Made by a program: the position numbers and the translations under genes. The notes under the pieces were generated by a model, which made no database searches, was not told the origin of the DNA, and saw nothing but the letters and a program-made list of their open reading frames with translations. Positions 18,721 to 28,180 of a stretch of 64,000 nt of DNA are shown one piece after another. Each line of letters starts with the position of its first letter. Positions within the stretch are counted from its first letter, which is position 1. The stretch is from Methylophilus aquaticus (GTDB taxonomy: Bacteria > Pseudomonadota > Gammaproteobacteria > Burkholderiales > Methylophilaceae): assembly GCF_030769565.1 (NCBI RefSeq), contig NZ_JAVCAP010000021.1, forward strand, positions 115,000-178,999. Reading direction: 5' to 3'.

Positions 18721-20291
18721 CAGCGATTTCCTGAGCTCTGGCCACGTGGTTTAGTCTGATGTGCAGCGGGCCTGGGGCTAAACAGGGCACCTTTTGCCGG
18801 TGCTCCACGCGCGCCGGATGGCGGCGTATGATTGGCTGATGCGGCTGGTTGCGGTGAGGATGGTCTGGATTGAGGCTGATTCGGTTGTGTCCGCCCTTGC
18901 TGTGGCTGGCGTGGAGCAGATGCCGTGCTTGCGGCAGCCGGTGACCCCGCACGCGCAGATGGCTTGCCTTGACGGTTCTGGTGCGCATTAACGGCTTTGC
19001 CCTGTGCCGCTTTGCCATGATTGCCTTGTCTGCCCTGGTTGGGCGCACGCGGCGGTCTGTCAGGATCCGCTTCAACATGGGTCGGTGGGGTAAAGTCAGC
19101 CACGTGTACCTTGTTGATTTCAAGTTTGATGAGCTTTTCAATGTCTTTCAGCAGCTTGAGTTCTTCACGGTCAACCAGCGAAATGGCAGCGCCAGTGCTG
19201 CCCGCTCTGCCGGTTCGACCAATTCGGTGTACATAGTCTTCAGGCACATTCGGCAGTTCAAAATTAACCACTTGCGGCAGTTGATCAATATCCAGGCCGC
19301 GTGCGGCAATGTCGGTAGCAACCAGCGCAGTGATGCCGCCTGACTTGAATTCGGCGAGCGCTTGCGTTCGTGCATTCTGGCTTTTGTTGCCATGGATAGC
19401 CATGGCAGTGATACCATCTTTGACCAGTTTTTCTGCAAGCCGATTGGCCCCATGTTTGGTGCGGGTAAAAATCAGCACTTGCTGCCACTGGCGGCTGCGG
19501 ATCAAATGGCTGAGCAAATCACGTTTGAGCGACTGAGACACCATATGCACGCTTTGTTCGATCAATGCATTGGAGGTGTTGCGTCGTGCCACTTCCACCA
19601 GATCGGGTTTGTTGAGCAGGGTATCTGCCAGTTGTTTGATTTCATCGGAGAATGTGGCTGAAAACAGCAGGTTCTGGCGTTGCTTGGGTAGTTTGGCCAG
19701 AATTTTTTTAATATCGTGGATAAAACCCATATCCAGCATGCGGTCAGCTTCATCCAGCACCAGAATCTCAATGCCTGACAAGTCGAGGACTTTTTGTTCC
19801 ACCAGGTCCAGCAAGCGGCCTGGGGTGGCGACCAGAATATCGATTGGCTTGCTTAAACGGTTAATTTGCGGGTTGATGCCCACGCCGCCAAATACCACCA
19901 TGCTTTTAATGGGCAGATATTTGCCATAGGTGGTGACGGATTCACCAATTTGTGCGGCCAGCTCACGCGTGGGCGAAAGTATCAGGCAGCGTGGTTTGCC
20001 TTTGCCCTGGTTAGCCAGCGGAGAGCCCGAAAGGATGTGTAAAATCGGCAGGGTAAAGCCTGCAGTTTTGCCAGTGCCAGTTTGGGCACCGGCCAGCAAA
20101 TCACCCCCACGCAAGACGTAAGGAATGGCTTGTGCTTGTATCGGTGTCGGTGTCGTGTAGCCAGCTTCGGTAATGGCGCGCAGCAATGGCGCGCTCAGGT
20201 TTAAATCAGTGAATGAAATACCGGGTGTCGTGTTTTCTGTAGACAAAATAAGGTCAGCTTTCGGTCGTACATCGTGGCTTTGATAGCGCAA
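18720..20291 (-). CDS. rhlE: ATP-dependent RNA helicase RhlE
   Basis: 523 residues. DEAD-box core in order: Q motif ([11 protein letters not shown]), Walker [32 protein letters not shown], and C-terminal RecA lobe with [11 protein letters not shown] and [11 protein letters not shown] long low-complexity tail (about residues 400-523) rich in Gln, Pro, Ala, Arg matches RhlE-type RNA-binding extensions. It remodels RNA, for example in ribosome assembly or cold adaptation. No ATG is available before the conserved N-terminus: TTG 20291 or TTG 20246 must be used. Upstream lies a 250-base leader with a GTTGCC/GGCAAC hairpin. Confidence 0.95.
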   Translation of the reverse strand: MRYQSHDVRPKADLILSTENTTPGISFTDLNLSAPLLRAITEAGYTTPTPIQAQAIPYVLRGGDLLAGAQTGTGKTAGFTLPILHILSGSPLANQGKGKPRCLILSPTRELAAQIGESVTTYGKYLPIKSMVVFGGVGINPQINRLSKPIDILVATPGRLLDLVEQKVLDLSGIEILVLDEADRMLDMGFIHDIKKILAKLPKQRQNLLFSATFSDEIKQLADTLLNKPDLVEVARRNTSNALIEQSVHMVSQSLKRDLLSHLIRSRQWQQVLIFTRTKHGANRLAEKLVKDGITAMAIHGNKSQNARTQALAEFKSGGITALVATDIAARGLDIDQLPQVVNFELPNVPEDYVHRIGRTGRAGSTGAAISLVDREELKLLKDIEKLIKLEINKVHVADFTPPTHVEADPDRPPRAPNQGRQGNHGKAAQGKAVNAHQNRQGKPSARAGSPAAASTASAPRQPQQGRTQPNQPQSRPSSPQPAASANHTPPSGARGAPAKGALFSPRPAAHQTKPRGQSSGNR

Positions 20292-20549
20292 TGATGTACG
20301 GCATTAGGATCATGGGGTGTTGGTCTGTTGCCATGCGGCAACACCAATCGGGACTAACAGGCGCCTGGCAGGTGAATGCGTGTCACACATCATGCACCCG
20401 CCATTGATAGATTAAAGAGTAGCCGCTGCGGCGATTGGTTTAACGCAGGGTGAAATGCATTATACGCGGTTTTCTTTGTTTTCTGTGGTCATGCTTCTGG
20501 TTGCCTGAGCACCGCCAGGCGTTAGCCAGCATTGAAGTCAACGCCTGAT

Positions 20550-20870
20550 TCAGTGACTACTGGCCAGCTTCAGGCCAATAATGCCAGCAATAATCAAGAG
20601 CAGGCTGACAATACGCAAGGGCGAAGTCGACTCGTCAAATAGCCACATGCCCAGCAATACGGTGCCTACCGCGCCTATGCCTACCCATACCGCGTAAGCG
20701 GTGCCCACTGGCAGAGTTCTCACACACAGCCCGAGCAACCATACGCTGATCACCATGGCGACGATGGTCCAGAATGAAGGCCAAAACCGGCTGAAACCCT
20801 CGGTATATTTGAGTCCAATCGCCCAGGCTGTTTCAAACAGGCCGGCAATAATCAGTACTAACCAGGTCAT
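20550..20870 (-). CDS. sugE: SMR family exporter, SugE/Gdx type
   Basis: 106 residues with four membrane helices. The invariant membrane Glu is at residue 13 ([17 protein letters not shown]), and the W-AIGLKY and [15 protein letters not shown] motifs place it in the SugE/Gdx subgroup of small multidrug resistance proteins, which export guanidinium in exchange for protons, rather than the EmrE subgroup. It works as an antiparallel dimer in the inner membrane. AAGGAC precedes the ATG. I looked for a guanidine riboswitch in the leader and saw none. Confidence 0.93.
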   Translation of the reverse strand: MTWLVLIIAGLFETAWAIGLKYTEGFSRFWPSFWTIVAMVISVWLLGLCVRTLPVGTAYAVWVGIGAVGTVLLGMWLFDESTSPLRIVSLLLIIAGIIGLKLASSH

Positions 20871-21063
20871 GCGTTGTCCTTATCATGCATTCTGCACACT
20901 CAAAACAGTGGCTGGGTGTTGCTATTATGCGGTATCCGGCAAACGAGCGGCTTGCGTTAAATAACGAATGGTGAGCGTGCAGGATACATGGTTTAATTTT
21001 TAAATCATCAGTGCGGTTAGGCATTGGCCATATTTGCGCGTGTGTACAAGCATATGCAGGGCT

Positions 21064-21774
21064 CTATTTTAGACTTGCCAACTCTTCGCTGCTTAACCAG
21101 CGCCACTGCCCTGGTTGCAGGTCAGCGGGCAAAGCAATGGTGCCGATGCGAATGCGCTTGAGTGCTTCAACACGGTTACTGATAGCCGCTATCATCCGTT
21201 TGACCTGATGGTATTTGCCTTCTGCCAGTGTCATATGTAAAACGAGTGGCGTAATACGGGCAACCTCCAGCGCCGCGATTGTCTGGTCTTCATCAGCCAG
21301 TTTTACCCCGGCCAGCAAGGCTTCAATATGTGCATCATCCAGCGGATGTTTACACGTGACCTCATAGACTTTGGGCACATGGTGCTTGGGCGAACTGACT
21401 TTGTGGATGAATTGACCATCGTCCGAAATCAGGATCAGTCCGGTGGTGTCCTCGTCAAGCCGACCAATGCATTGCACGTCGCGCTCGACCAGCGGTGCGG
21501 GCAATAGGGTGTAAATGGTCGGGTGGAATTGCGTTTTGTGGGTGCATTCATAATGCGCGGGCTTGTGCATCATTAAATAGCTGTGCTCGCGATATTCCCA
21601 CGCTTCGCCTTGTACCGTGTAATGCAAGTTCTCCAGCGGAAACTTGGCATCGGGGTCGTCACACATGGTGCCGTTCACCGTCACTTCTTCATTTACAATT
21701 AGAATGCGGCACATTTTGCGTGTGCCAAAGCCTTGTTTATGCAAGATGCGTTCGAGGTCGAGTGTTTTAGCCAT
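21064..21774 (-). CDS. rsuA: RsuA-family rRNA pseudouridine synthase
   Basis: 236 residues from ATG 21774. N-terminal S4 RNA-binding domain (LERILHKQGFGTRK) followed by a catalytic domain with the RsuA/RluB/E/F motif GRLDEDTTGLIL carrying the catalytic Asp, and the KVYEV and GKYHQVKRM motifs. Length and lack of an extension fit RsuA, which modifies U516 of 16S rRNA, though RluE-type specificity cannot be excluded. A longer frame to 21819 would add an unrelated leader. Divergent from the TrmH-family methyltransferase with about 70 bases between start codons. Confidence 0.88.
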   Translation of the reverse strand: MAKTLDLERILHKQGFGTRKMCRILIVNEEVTVNGTMCDDPDAKFPLENLHYTVQGEAWEYREHSYLMMHKPAHYECTHKTQFHPTIYTLLPAPLVERDVQCIGRLDEDTTGLILISDDGQFIHKVSSPKHHVPKVYEVTCKHPLDDAHIEALLAGVKLADEDQTIAALEVARITPLVLHMTLAEGKYHQVKRMIAAISNRVEALKRIRIGTIALPADLQPGQWRWLSSEELASLK

Positions 21775-21845
21775 GGCGAGATTATACGCGATTCCGACGC
21801 CACTTTTTTTGGCCGACAAGCCAGGGCTTGGCGTAAAATAGCTGT

Positions 21846-22646
21846 ATGGCTTTCAAACACATCACCTCACGCGATAATCCTGTTTATAAACACCTGCGCA
21901 AACTGGCAGACAATGCCCGCGAACGTAAAAAATCCGGGCTGACCCTGCTCGAAGGGGTGCATCTGATCGAAGCCTACTGGCAAGCCTGTGGTGAGCCGCA
22001 GTTGCTGATTATTCCAGAAGGTAAAAGTAGCGCAGAGGCCAGTGCATTAATGCAGCAACTGGTGGATGTGGATACCATGATGGTGCCTACCCTGATGTTT
22101 GCTGATCTGGCGCCCGTGGCCAGCAGCAGCGGCATCATGGCGATGGTGGAAACACCCGAATTGGCCGTGCCCACAGCAGTGGATTTCGCCTTGCTGGTCG
22201 AGGAAATACAGGATCCGGGTAATTTGGGCAGTATCTTGCGCACGGCGGCGGCGGCCGGTGTGCAAGTGGCCTATTTGTCCAAAGGCTGCACCGATGCCTG
22301 GTCACCCAAGGCCTTGCGCGGCGGGCAAGGAGCGCAGCTCATTTTACCGGTAGTGGAAGGCGTGGATGCCGTGGAAATCGCTCGGCAGTTTGCGGGGCAG
22401 ACATTGGCATTGACCATGGAGGGCGCGTCCCTCTATGCGCAGAACTTATCACAGCCAGTCATGCTAGCCGTGGGCAATGAGGGTGCGGGGTTGTCACCTG
22501 CCTTACAGGCCGCGGTGTCGCTATTGGCAACCATCCCAATGGCGCATCATGATACTCTTGCGCTGGAATCGCTTAATGCCGCTGCCGCCACGGCCATTGC
22601 CCTGTTTGAATGCCGTCGTCAGCGGACCGCAGCATGCAGTGCCTAG
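21846..22646 (+). CDS. TrmH/SpoU-family RNA 2'-O-methyltransferase
   Basis: 266 residues. N-terminal SpoU substrate-binding region (NARERKKSGLTLLEGVHLIEA) and a C-terminal SPOUT domain with motif 1 EEIQDPGNLGSILRTA, motif 2 LAVGNEGAGLSP and motif 3 LESLNAAAATAI. It methylates a ribose in rRNA or tRNA using S-adenosylmethionine, with the knotted-fold dimer active site. Motif 3 has Ala-Ala-Ala where many members have Val-Ala-Val. Exact target site is not readable from sequence. 3' end overlaps the convergent hslO gene by four bases. Confidence 0.9.
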   Translation: MAFKHITSRDNPVYKHLRKLADNARERKKSGLTLLEGVHLIEAYWQACGEPQLLIIPEGKSSAEASALMQQLVDVDTMMVPTLMFADLAPVASSSGIMAMVETPELAVPTAVDFALLVEEIQDPGNLGSILRTAAAAGVQVAYLSKGCTDAWSPKALRGGQGAQLILPVVEGVDAVEIARQFAGQTLALTMEGASLYAQNLSQPVMLAVGNEGAGLSPALQAAVSLLATIPMAHHDTLALESLNAAAATAIALFECRRQRTAACSA

Positions 22647-23515
22647 TGCGTTAATGGATGATCGTCATCATCGGTAAATAAGGCCATGGCTTCCTGTTCG
22701 TCAATCAGGTAATGCTTATTGCAAAAGTCGCACTGAATTTGCACACTGCCTTGTTCATCCAGAATGCTGCTGACCTCTGCAATCCCCAGCATTTTCAACA
22801 TGTTGGCCACATTCTCAGGGGAACAACTGCAAAAAGCCCGGATATCACGGCCTGCAAACAGGCGTACATCTTCTTCCGCAAACAGGCGTTGTAACAAAGT
22901 GGCGGTATCCAGATGTAATAGTTCTTGTGCTGTCACTGTGCCCGCCAAGTGCTGCACACGGTTCCAGCAATCCAGATCCTGTTCCGTTTGCTGTGGCAAC
23001 TTTTGCAACAGCAGGCCGGCAGCCTGATCGTTTTCTGCAAACAGCCATAAACGCGTATCAATTTGCTGCGAGCGCAGCATATAGTTTTCCAGCATGGTGG
23101 CAATGCTGTCACCTTCCAGCGGCACGATGCCCTGATAAGGCTCGCCGTTTTCCGGCATCAGCGTAATCACCAGCTGGCCCTGCTGCAGCCAGTCGGTCAG
23201 GTGCTGACCATGCAGCTCTCCCTGCACTTTGGCCGTAGTGCGAATATCGAGTTGTGAAGTACATTCCACCACCAGTAATTGCAATGCGCCCTGGCTTTGC
23301 AGTTGCAAAATCAGCTTGCCTTCCATTTTGAGGGTGGAGGTGAGCAGTACACTGGCTGCTGTAAATTCACCGATCACTTGTTTGAGTGCCGGCGGCAACG
23401 ATTGATGCTCCAGCGCATTTTGAAGGCTAAGATCAAGATGTACGCAATTGCCGCGTACAGCAGAGTTGTCAAAAATAAACGGGTGAAGGATGTCTTGCGT
23501 GTGGTCTGTAGTCAT
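22643..23515 (-). CDS. hslO: Hsp33 redox-regulated chaperone
   Basis: 290 residues. The C-terminal zinc switch is intact: CSC (FCSCSPENV) and CDFC about 32 residues later (IQCDFCNKHYLID). When oxidised these cysteines form disulfides, release Zn and activate the holdase. The N-terminal domain has the usual GNCVHLD start region. Cytoplasmic defence against oxidative unfolding. Convergent with the methyltransferase gene. Confidence 0.95.
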   Translation of the reverse strand: MTTDHTQDILHPFIFDNSAVRGNCVHLDLSLQNALEHQSLPPALKQVIGEFTAASVLLTSTLKMEGKLILQLQSQGALQLLVVECTSQLDIRTTAKVQGELHGQHLTDWLQQGQLVITLMPENGEPYQGIVPLEGDSIATMLENYMLRSQQIDTRLWLFAENDQAAGLLLQKLPQQTEQDLDCWNRVQHLAGTVTAQELLHLDTATLLQRLFAEEDVRLFAGRDIRAFCSCSPENVANMLKMLGIAEVSSILDEQGSVQIQCDFCNKHYLIDEQEAMALFTDDDDHPLTH

Positions 23516-23550
23516 GCCGCCATTTTACCATTGAAGCGCCATTACGTTAC

Positions 23551-23589
23551 CCAAACAAACACGCCCGCGTGCAAGGCAACGCAGGCGTG
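23551..23589 (-). terminator. Rho-independent terminator of the siderophore receptor
   Basis: On the minus strand CACGCCTGCGT pairs with ACGCGGGCGTG (11 pairs, one G-T) around an 8-base loop and is followed by TTTGTTT. It lies 18 bases after the receptor stop codon and separates it from hslO. Confidence 0.8.
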
Positions 23590-23606
23590 ATGTTCAAACG
23601 AAACGC

Positions 23607-25796
23607 TTAAAAATGGTAATCCAAGGTCGCACGTGCATTCAACGGTGCGCCAGGCGTGATGTTGTTATTGTTGTGCGCATACAGTGCATAATCTTTATTG
23701 GTCAGGTTTTCAATATTGATTTGTGCATCCCATTGCGGACTGATTTTGGCAAAAATCGCCGCATCAAAACGGGTATACCCTGGCAACAGGGTGCTTTGGC
23801 TGGCAGTTGGCGTGGCAGCATACATTTCAGAGCGGCTGACCATGCCAAGCGCAACGGCCCAGACGTTGTTAATCTGGTATTTGTTCCAGAGCGAGAACGT
23901 GCGGGTGGGGGTCATGGCCAGTGCACTGCCTGCGAGAATGGCGCTGTTGCCTGCACCTTGCTGTTTGGTGATCTCACCATCCTGCAGGGTAAATGCCCCC
24001 ATGATTTGCCACTGCTCAGTGACTTTGCCGGAAGCACCGAGTTCAAGCCCCGTGGTTTCCTGACCATCCAGCAGAATCGAGTTGCCGGTATTGCTTGGGT
24101 CTGCGGCCAGTACGTTTTCTCTTTCCAGTTTAAACACGGCGGCAGTCAAGGCCAGGCTGGGGTTGATATCCCATTTGGCACCAATTTCTTTATTGATGAA
24201 TTTTTCTGGTTTGAATGTCGCATTGTTTACTGTCAGGCCGATTAATTGATCGCCTGCACGCGGCACGTAAGAAGTGCTGTAATTCGCATACACTGAACTG
24301 TCTTGTGTTGGCTTGAAAATCAGGCCTGCACGTGGCGAAAGCAGGTTGTCTGAAGTGTTGATTTGGCTGTTGCTAAGCACGTTGGTGTAATCTGTATCAA
24401 TGTGGTCATGGCGTAGGCCGACCACAGCCTGCCAATGCGGGTTGAATACAATCTGGTCTTGCAAATAGAAGGCCGAGACAGTGAAGTCACTTTTCTGGTT
24501 TCTCGAAACCGTCGTAAATGCCACATTGGAGACCGTTGGATTAGCTGCTGAAACTGCACCCGGTGCGCCTTCGCCCCCCGTGGGTGTCAGCCGTTTGTTT
24601 TCTGTATTCTGCACTGCAAACTCCGCACCGGCCAACAGTTTGTGTTCAATACTGCCTGTTTTGGCTGTGTAAGTCACATCGGTCTGATTGATCAGATTTT
24701 CACGCTTGGTATCATCCCTGTAAGCACCGATGGCAACCGTACCATTGTTCAGCACGGAACCGTTAGCATAGACATTCTGGTAATACTTGTCGTAAAACGC
24801 CAGCCGCGTACTGTTTTTAACCTGCACACCATTATCAAATGCATGGGTAATGGCAGCGTTGAAGGCAACAGTTTCTGTTGCAGTAGGGCTCAGACTTGCA
24901 TTGCCATAAAACTGGTCGTAATCGCCTATTTTATAAGGACGCAAATTCAGCTGGCTATTGCCTGCACCGCGAACTGCAGGCACTCCGCGGTCGGCGGTGC
25001 GCTCATCTTTAAAGTACTCGGCACCCACTTCAATCTGCGTTTTGTCACTGGGCTTGATGGTAAATGTTGGGGTAAAGCCATAACGTTTGAGTTCAACACC
25101 GTCCCGGTAAGCGTTTGAGTCTTCGTAGACAGCATTCAGGCGGAAAGCGATTTCTTCGGTCAGGCCTTGGCCATAGTCAGCCGCAATGCGACGGTGATCA
25201 AAGCTACCATAGCTGACGCTGACATCACGCACCGGATCCCAACCTGCTTTTTTAGTCACGCGGTTAACCACGCCACCTGCGCCACCCCGCCCGAAAATCA
25301 TGCCGTTGGCACCTTTGAGCACTTCGATGCGGTCCGTGTTGTACAAGTCACGATAAGTTTGAATGTCATCACGCAAGCCATCCACAAACAGGTCGCCCGT
25401 GGTCTGGTTGCCGCGCAACACCAGTTGGTCGCGGTTGCCTTCGCCCTGGGCAGCCTGTACGCCAGGTACATAGCGCACGGCATCCGCAATGCTTTGCATG
25501 GATTGGTCTTGAATGAAGTCACGGGTAATGACAGTAATTGCCTGCGGCACATTGACCAGCTCTGTATCCGTACGGGTGGCTGAAGTGGAGCGTTTGGCGT
25601 TGTAACCTTTGACCGGTTTGGTGTCACTTGTTCTTTTATCGGTAACTTGCACCTCAGGTAGTTCAACAGGAGTGCTTTCTGTCGCCGCTTGCACATTGAG
25701 CGTCATCACCGATGAGCCCAAGAGTAAGCCGCATGTTCTCAGCAAAACGGAATAGCTGTATTTAATAATAAAATGTTGTTTTTTCATGCGCATCAA
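23607..25796 (-). CDS. TonB-dependent siderophore receptor (Fiu/catecholate-like)
   Basis: 729 residues. Signal peptide to about residue 38 (NVQA), a TonB-box-like ELPEVQVT, plug domain (VPQAITVITRDFIQDQ ... DRIEVLKGANGMIFGRGGAGGVVN) and a 22-strand barrel ending in an aromatic residue (LDYHF). No STN signalling domain, unlike the two other receptors here, so it does not use a FecR partner. Sequence style is closest to Fiu/catecholate siderophore receptors. A Fur-box-like site sits 43 bases upstream of the start, indicating repression by iron. Confidence 0.93.
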   Translation of the reverse strand: MMRMKKQHFIIKYSYSVLLRTCGLLLGSSVMTLNVQAATESTPVELPEVQVTDKRTSDTKPVKGYNAKRSTSATRTDTELVNVPQAITVITRDFIQDQSMQSIADAVRYVPGVQAAQGEGNRDQLVLRGNQTTGDLFVDGLRDDIQTYRDLYNTDRIEVLKGANGMIFGRGGAGGVVNRVTKKAGWDPVRDVSVSYGSFDHRRIAADYGQGLTEEIAFRLNAVYEDSNAYRDGVELKRYGFTPTFTIKPSDKTQIEVGAEYFKDERTADRGVPAVRGAGNSQLNLRPYKIGDYDQFYGNASLSPTATETVAFNAAITHAFDNGVQVKNSTRLAFYDKYYQNVYANGSVLNNGTVAIGAYRDDTKRENLINQTDVTYTAKTGSIEHKLLAGAEFAVQNTENKRLTPTGGEGAPGAVSAANPTVSNVAFTTVSRNQKSDFTVSAFYLQDQIVFNPHWQAVVGLRHDHIDTDYTNVLSNSQINTSDNLLSPRAGLIFKPTQDSSVYANYSTSYVPRAGDQLIGLTVNNATFKPEKFINKEIGAKWDINPSLALTAAVFKLERENVLAADPSNTGNSILLDGQETTGLELGASGKVTEQWQIMGAFTLQDGEITKQQGAGNSAILAGSALAMTPTRTFSLWNKYQINNVWAVALGMVSRSEMYAATPTASQSTLLPGYTRFDAAIFAKISPQWDAQINIENLTNKDYALYAHNNNNITPGAPLNARATLDYHF

Positions 25797-25838
25797 TCAA
25801 TAGTTAAGGTAATAATTATTGCGGCACTATAATACAGG

Positions 25839-25853
25839 TGAGAATAGTTATCA
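25839..25853 (-). promoter_or_regulatory. Fur box upstream of siderophore receptor
   Basis: Minus strand reads TGATAACTATTCTCA, which matches the 7-1-7 Fur motif (TGATAAT-N-ATTATCA) at 12 of 14 positions. A possible -10 TATTAT lies at 25829-25834 just downstream, so Fur bound with Fe2+ would block the promoter. Confidence 0.75.
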
Positions 25854-25897
25854 ATACGAATGTGTGGCTGACAATCAAATTAATATTGTTTTTTTGC

Positions 25898-26779
25898 CTA
25901 GGCAGCGCCGTAAGGGCACCAATGGCGAATGGCCCAATCCCAACAATCTGGCAGGCGCTGAAAAACAGGAATTGGCTCGGGAAAACGCCGCAAAAATTGA
26001 AATGCATGCAGTAAAGTCGGGATCACATTGTCTGCGGGTAGAGGGTGTGCCAGTGTTTGTTTGCTGAGCTTTTGTCCGTCAGCGTGGGTCACCAGTGGAA
26101 TATGCGCATAAAGTGGTGTAGTAAAGCCTAATGCGCGTTGCAGACATAGCTGTCGGGGTGTGGAGTGTAATAAGTCTGCACCACGCACCACATGGGTGAT
26201 GCCTTGTGCTGCATCGTCTACCGTGACCGCCAGTTGGTAGCTAAAGAGATCATCGGCTCTTTTTAAAACAAAGTCGCCAATGTCTGTATCCATCCAGTGC
26301 GCAACAGGGCCCTGAATCAGATCTTTAAAGCCGATCTGCACATGGCTGGTTTTCATGCGCCAGGCAGGCGTCACATTCGGTTTGATGGCGTGAGTGCGGC
26401 AAGTGCCCGGGTAAATGGCACCTTCTATGCCCTGTAATGTGCTGGAATCTGCAATTTCCTTGCGCGAACAGGTGCATGGGTAAACACTGTCGCTGGCGAT
26501 CAGGGTGTCAAGCGCTTGCTGGTAGAGTGCATCGCGCTGGCTTTGATAAACAATTTCACTATCCCATTGAAAGCCGTACGTCTGCAAGGTGCTAATAATG
26601 TCCTCACTTGCACCGCTCACCCGCCGTGTGAGATCCACATCTTCAATGCGCAACAACCACTGGCCGCCACGGCTTTTGGCATCACAATAACTGGCCACTG
26701 CAGCCACCAGAGAGCCAAAATGCAAGGGGCCGGTGGGCGAGGGCGCAAAGCGCCCAACAACGCCGGTGGCTGTGGTCAT
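25898..26779 (-). CDS. gluQ: Glutamyl-Q tRNA(Asp) synthetase
   Basis: 293 residues from ATG 26779. Class I synthetase signature RFAPSPTGPLHFGSLV (HIGH-like), catalytic ...RIEDVDLTR, zinc-binding cysteines in YPCTCSRKEI and a later Cys, and a KLSKQ motif in place of KMSKS. It lacks the anticodon-binding domain of GltX, so it charges the queuosine of tRNA-Asp with Glu. Its ATG overlaps the stop of the DUF3301 gene by four bases (ATGA). Confidence 0.95.
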   Translation of the reverse strand: MTTATGVVGRFAPSPTGPLHFGSLVAAVASYCDAKSRGGQWLLRIEDVDLTRRVSGASEDIISTLQTYGFQWDSEIVYQSQRDALYQQALDTLIASDSVYPCTCSRKEIADSSTLQGIEGAIYPGTCRTHAIKPNVTPAWRMKTSHVQIGFKDLIQGPVAHWMDTDIGDFVLKRADDLFSYQLAVTVDDAAQGITHVVRGADLLHSTPRQLCLQRALGFTTPLYAHIPLVTHADGQKLSKQTLAHPLPADNVIPTLLHAFQFLRRFPEPIPVFQRLPDCWDWAIRHWCPYGAA

Positions 26780-27084
26780 TGTGTGGCGTAGGGGGGAATA
26801 TGCCACGCAACCAGCAGGCCGCCACGCAATTGCAAATGCGCTGCCATGCGTTCAACGCCTTGGCTGGACACATCAAAAGTGTATGTGCGCTGCAATTGCA
26901 CTCTGCCATTACCATCTCTGGCAATACCTAATCGCGAGCAGGCCACCGTTTCGTCCAGAAATTGCAAATGACATCTTTCAGCCAGTTGCCGACCAATCTT
27001 GATCGCAATTTCACGTTTGGCAATGCTGTCCATCCAGAACCATGCCAGTGCAATCAACAGCCCTAGCAATATCGTTTCAGCCAT
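26776..27084 (-). CDS. DUF3301 family membrane protein
   Basis: 102 residues. One N-terminal membrane helix (residues 5-18), then the conserved AIKIGRQLAERCHLQFLDETVAC stretch and QRTYTFDVS of DUF3301. Function unknown. GAGGAG eight bases upstream of ATG supports the start; stop overlaps the gluQ start, so they are coupled. Confidence 0.85.
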   Translation of the reverse strand: MAETILLGLLIALAWFWMDSIAKREIAIKIGRQLAERCHLQFLDETVACSRLGIARDGNGRVQLQRTYTFDVSSQGVERMAAHLQLRGGLLVAWHIPPYATQ

Positions 27085-27184
27085 GACGTGCGCTCCTCTG
27101 TAAACGCAGCCCGTTTTTCATAGTATGATGTTTGAATAGATCAGTTAACATTCTTCTTCCTGTTGTCAAATATGTGTTGCCATC

Positions 27185-27889
27185 ATGAGCCCATCAAGCG
27201 AAAACCAAATCAGCCACCATCAGGCCCGCGAGAAAGAAGCCATTCAGGCTTATTATAATTTATTGCACAGCAAAGGCGCTGATGATGAAATCATGGCGCA
27301 CCGCGATGCACTGTTCGCTGAACTGGTTCCCTTGCTGTCAGGCCAGGAGTGTAACAGTGCTGCTTATCGCACAGCCGTTGACACCTGTTTAAGTGATAAA
27401 CCGCCACAGCGCTGGCCTGAAATTCTGACCATTATCCGTGAGTTTTACCCATTTTGGCGCAATGATGTCAAAGCTGTGATGCAATACGCAGACACTGTCG
27501 GCTTCGAGCTGCATGCCATTGGCTGGCAACCCGCAGTCATCGATTTGCAATCTGTATGGCCAACCTTGCAATCGGAAAAGTTTACAACCTCCGAGCTTTG
27601 GGCACTGAATGGTTACAGCAAAGCACTTAAAGAGATGGACCATAAACTGGACATGGAAGTTGAAGTGCGTACCCGCATGGCCAAGCTGATGCTGATTCGC
27701 CTGCGGGAAGCACCCATGTCCGAAAAAAATGCATTCCGCATCACGGCAGATGCGACCTTGCCCTTGTTTACACTTAAACATACCCGCCATCTGTTTTTAA
27801 ACGCCGTTCGTGAATTTTATTACTTTTGGGCCGCGCATCCAGAAGCTGCGGCCATGCTCAGGCAAATTCAACCCCCGGAAATCATGTAA
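27185..27889 (+). CDS. Hypothetical soluble protein
   Basis: 234 residues, not recognised. No signal peptide or membrane helix. Mostly helical; Trp-rich motifs WPEILTIIREFYPFWRNDVKAV and REFYYFWAAHPEA form two similar aromatic repeats (REFYPFW and REFYYFW), one in each half, suggesting an internal duplication. Standalone gene between DUF3301/gluQ (divergent) and the sigma-54 promoter of amt. Base composition is like the flanking core genes, so no sign of recent transfer. Confidence 0.65.
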   Translation: MSPSSENQISHHQAREKEAIQAYYNLLHSKGADDEIMAHRDALFAELVPLLSGQECNSAAYRTAVDTCLSDKPPQRWPEILTIIREFYPFWRNDVKAVMQYADTVGFELHAIGWQPAVIDLQSVWPTLQSEKFTTSELWALNGYSKALKEMDHKLDMEVEVRTRMAKLMLIRLREAPMSEKNAFRITADATLPLFTLKHTRHLFLNAVREFYYFWAAHPEAAAMLRQIQPPEIM

Positions 27890-27973
27890 CGTTGACGCTG
27901 GTCATTGCGCCACACTTCTTTTGAACGACTTAGCGGTTTGGCCGCGCCGATTTTAATTAAATGACGGTGATTT

Positions 27974-28000
27974 TGCACCATAAAAGTGCAATGCACTTTT
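27974..28000. promoter_or_regulatory. NtrC-like binding site upstream of amt
   Basis: TGCACC-ATAAA-AGTGCA at 27974-27990 matches the NtrC consensus TGCACC-N5-GGTGCA at all but one base. It overlaps a perfect 19-base palindrome (AAAAGTGCA-A-TGCACTTTT, 27982-28000), and a further GGTGCA half-site lies at 28015-28020. Distance to the sigma-54 promoter is about 80-100 bases, typical for an enhancer. Confidence 0.7.
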
Positions 28001-28070
28001 ATATGATCATTATCGGTGCAAAGTTAACTGCTATGAAAATAAAAATCCTTTAAAAACAATTAATTAACTA

Positions 28071-28087
28071 TGGCTTGAATATTGCTT
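28071..28087 (+). promoter_or_regulatory. Sigma-54 promoter of amt
   Basis: TGGCTTGAATATTGCTT: the invariant GG (-24) and GC (-12) are separated by exactly ten bases, and the TGGC/TTGC cores match RpoN promoters. Together with the NtrC-like site it predicts induction of the ammonium transporter under nitrogen limitation. Transcription would begin near 28097. Confidence 0.75.
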
Positions 28088-28180
28088 TTAAAATCCGAAT
28101 TTTAAAAAGGCGCGTTTCCAGAAGTAAAACTCTTGAACAAAAGCGTCAGTTTTCATAAAAATGATTATTTGGAGAGCGAA

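Noticed and set aside
20871-21060. Guanidine riboswitch before the sugE/gdx gene
   Set aside because: I searched the leader for paired hairpins with ACGR loops (guanidine-II) and for guanidine-I/III cores and saw none; only an AAGGAC ribosome site.
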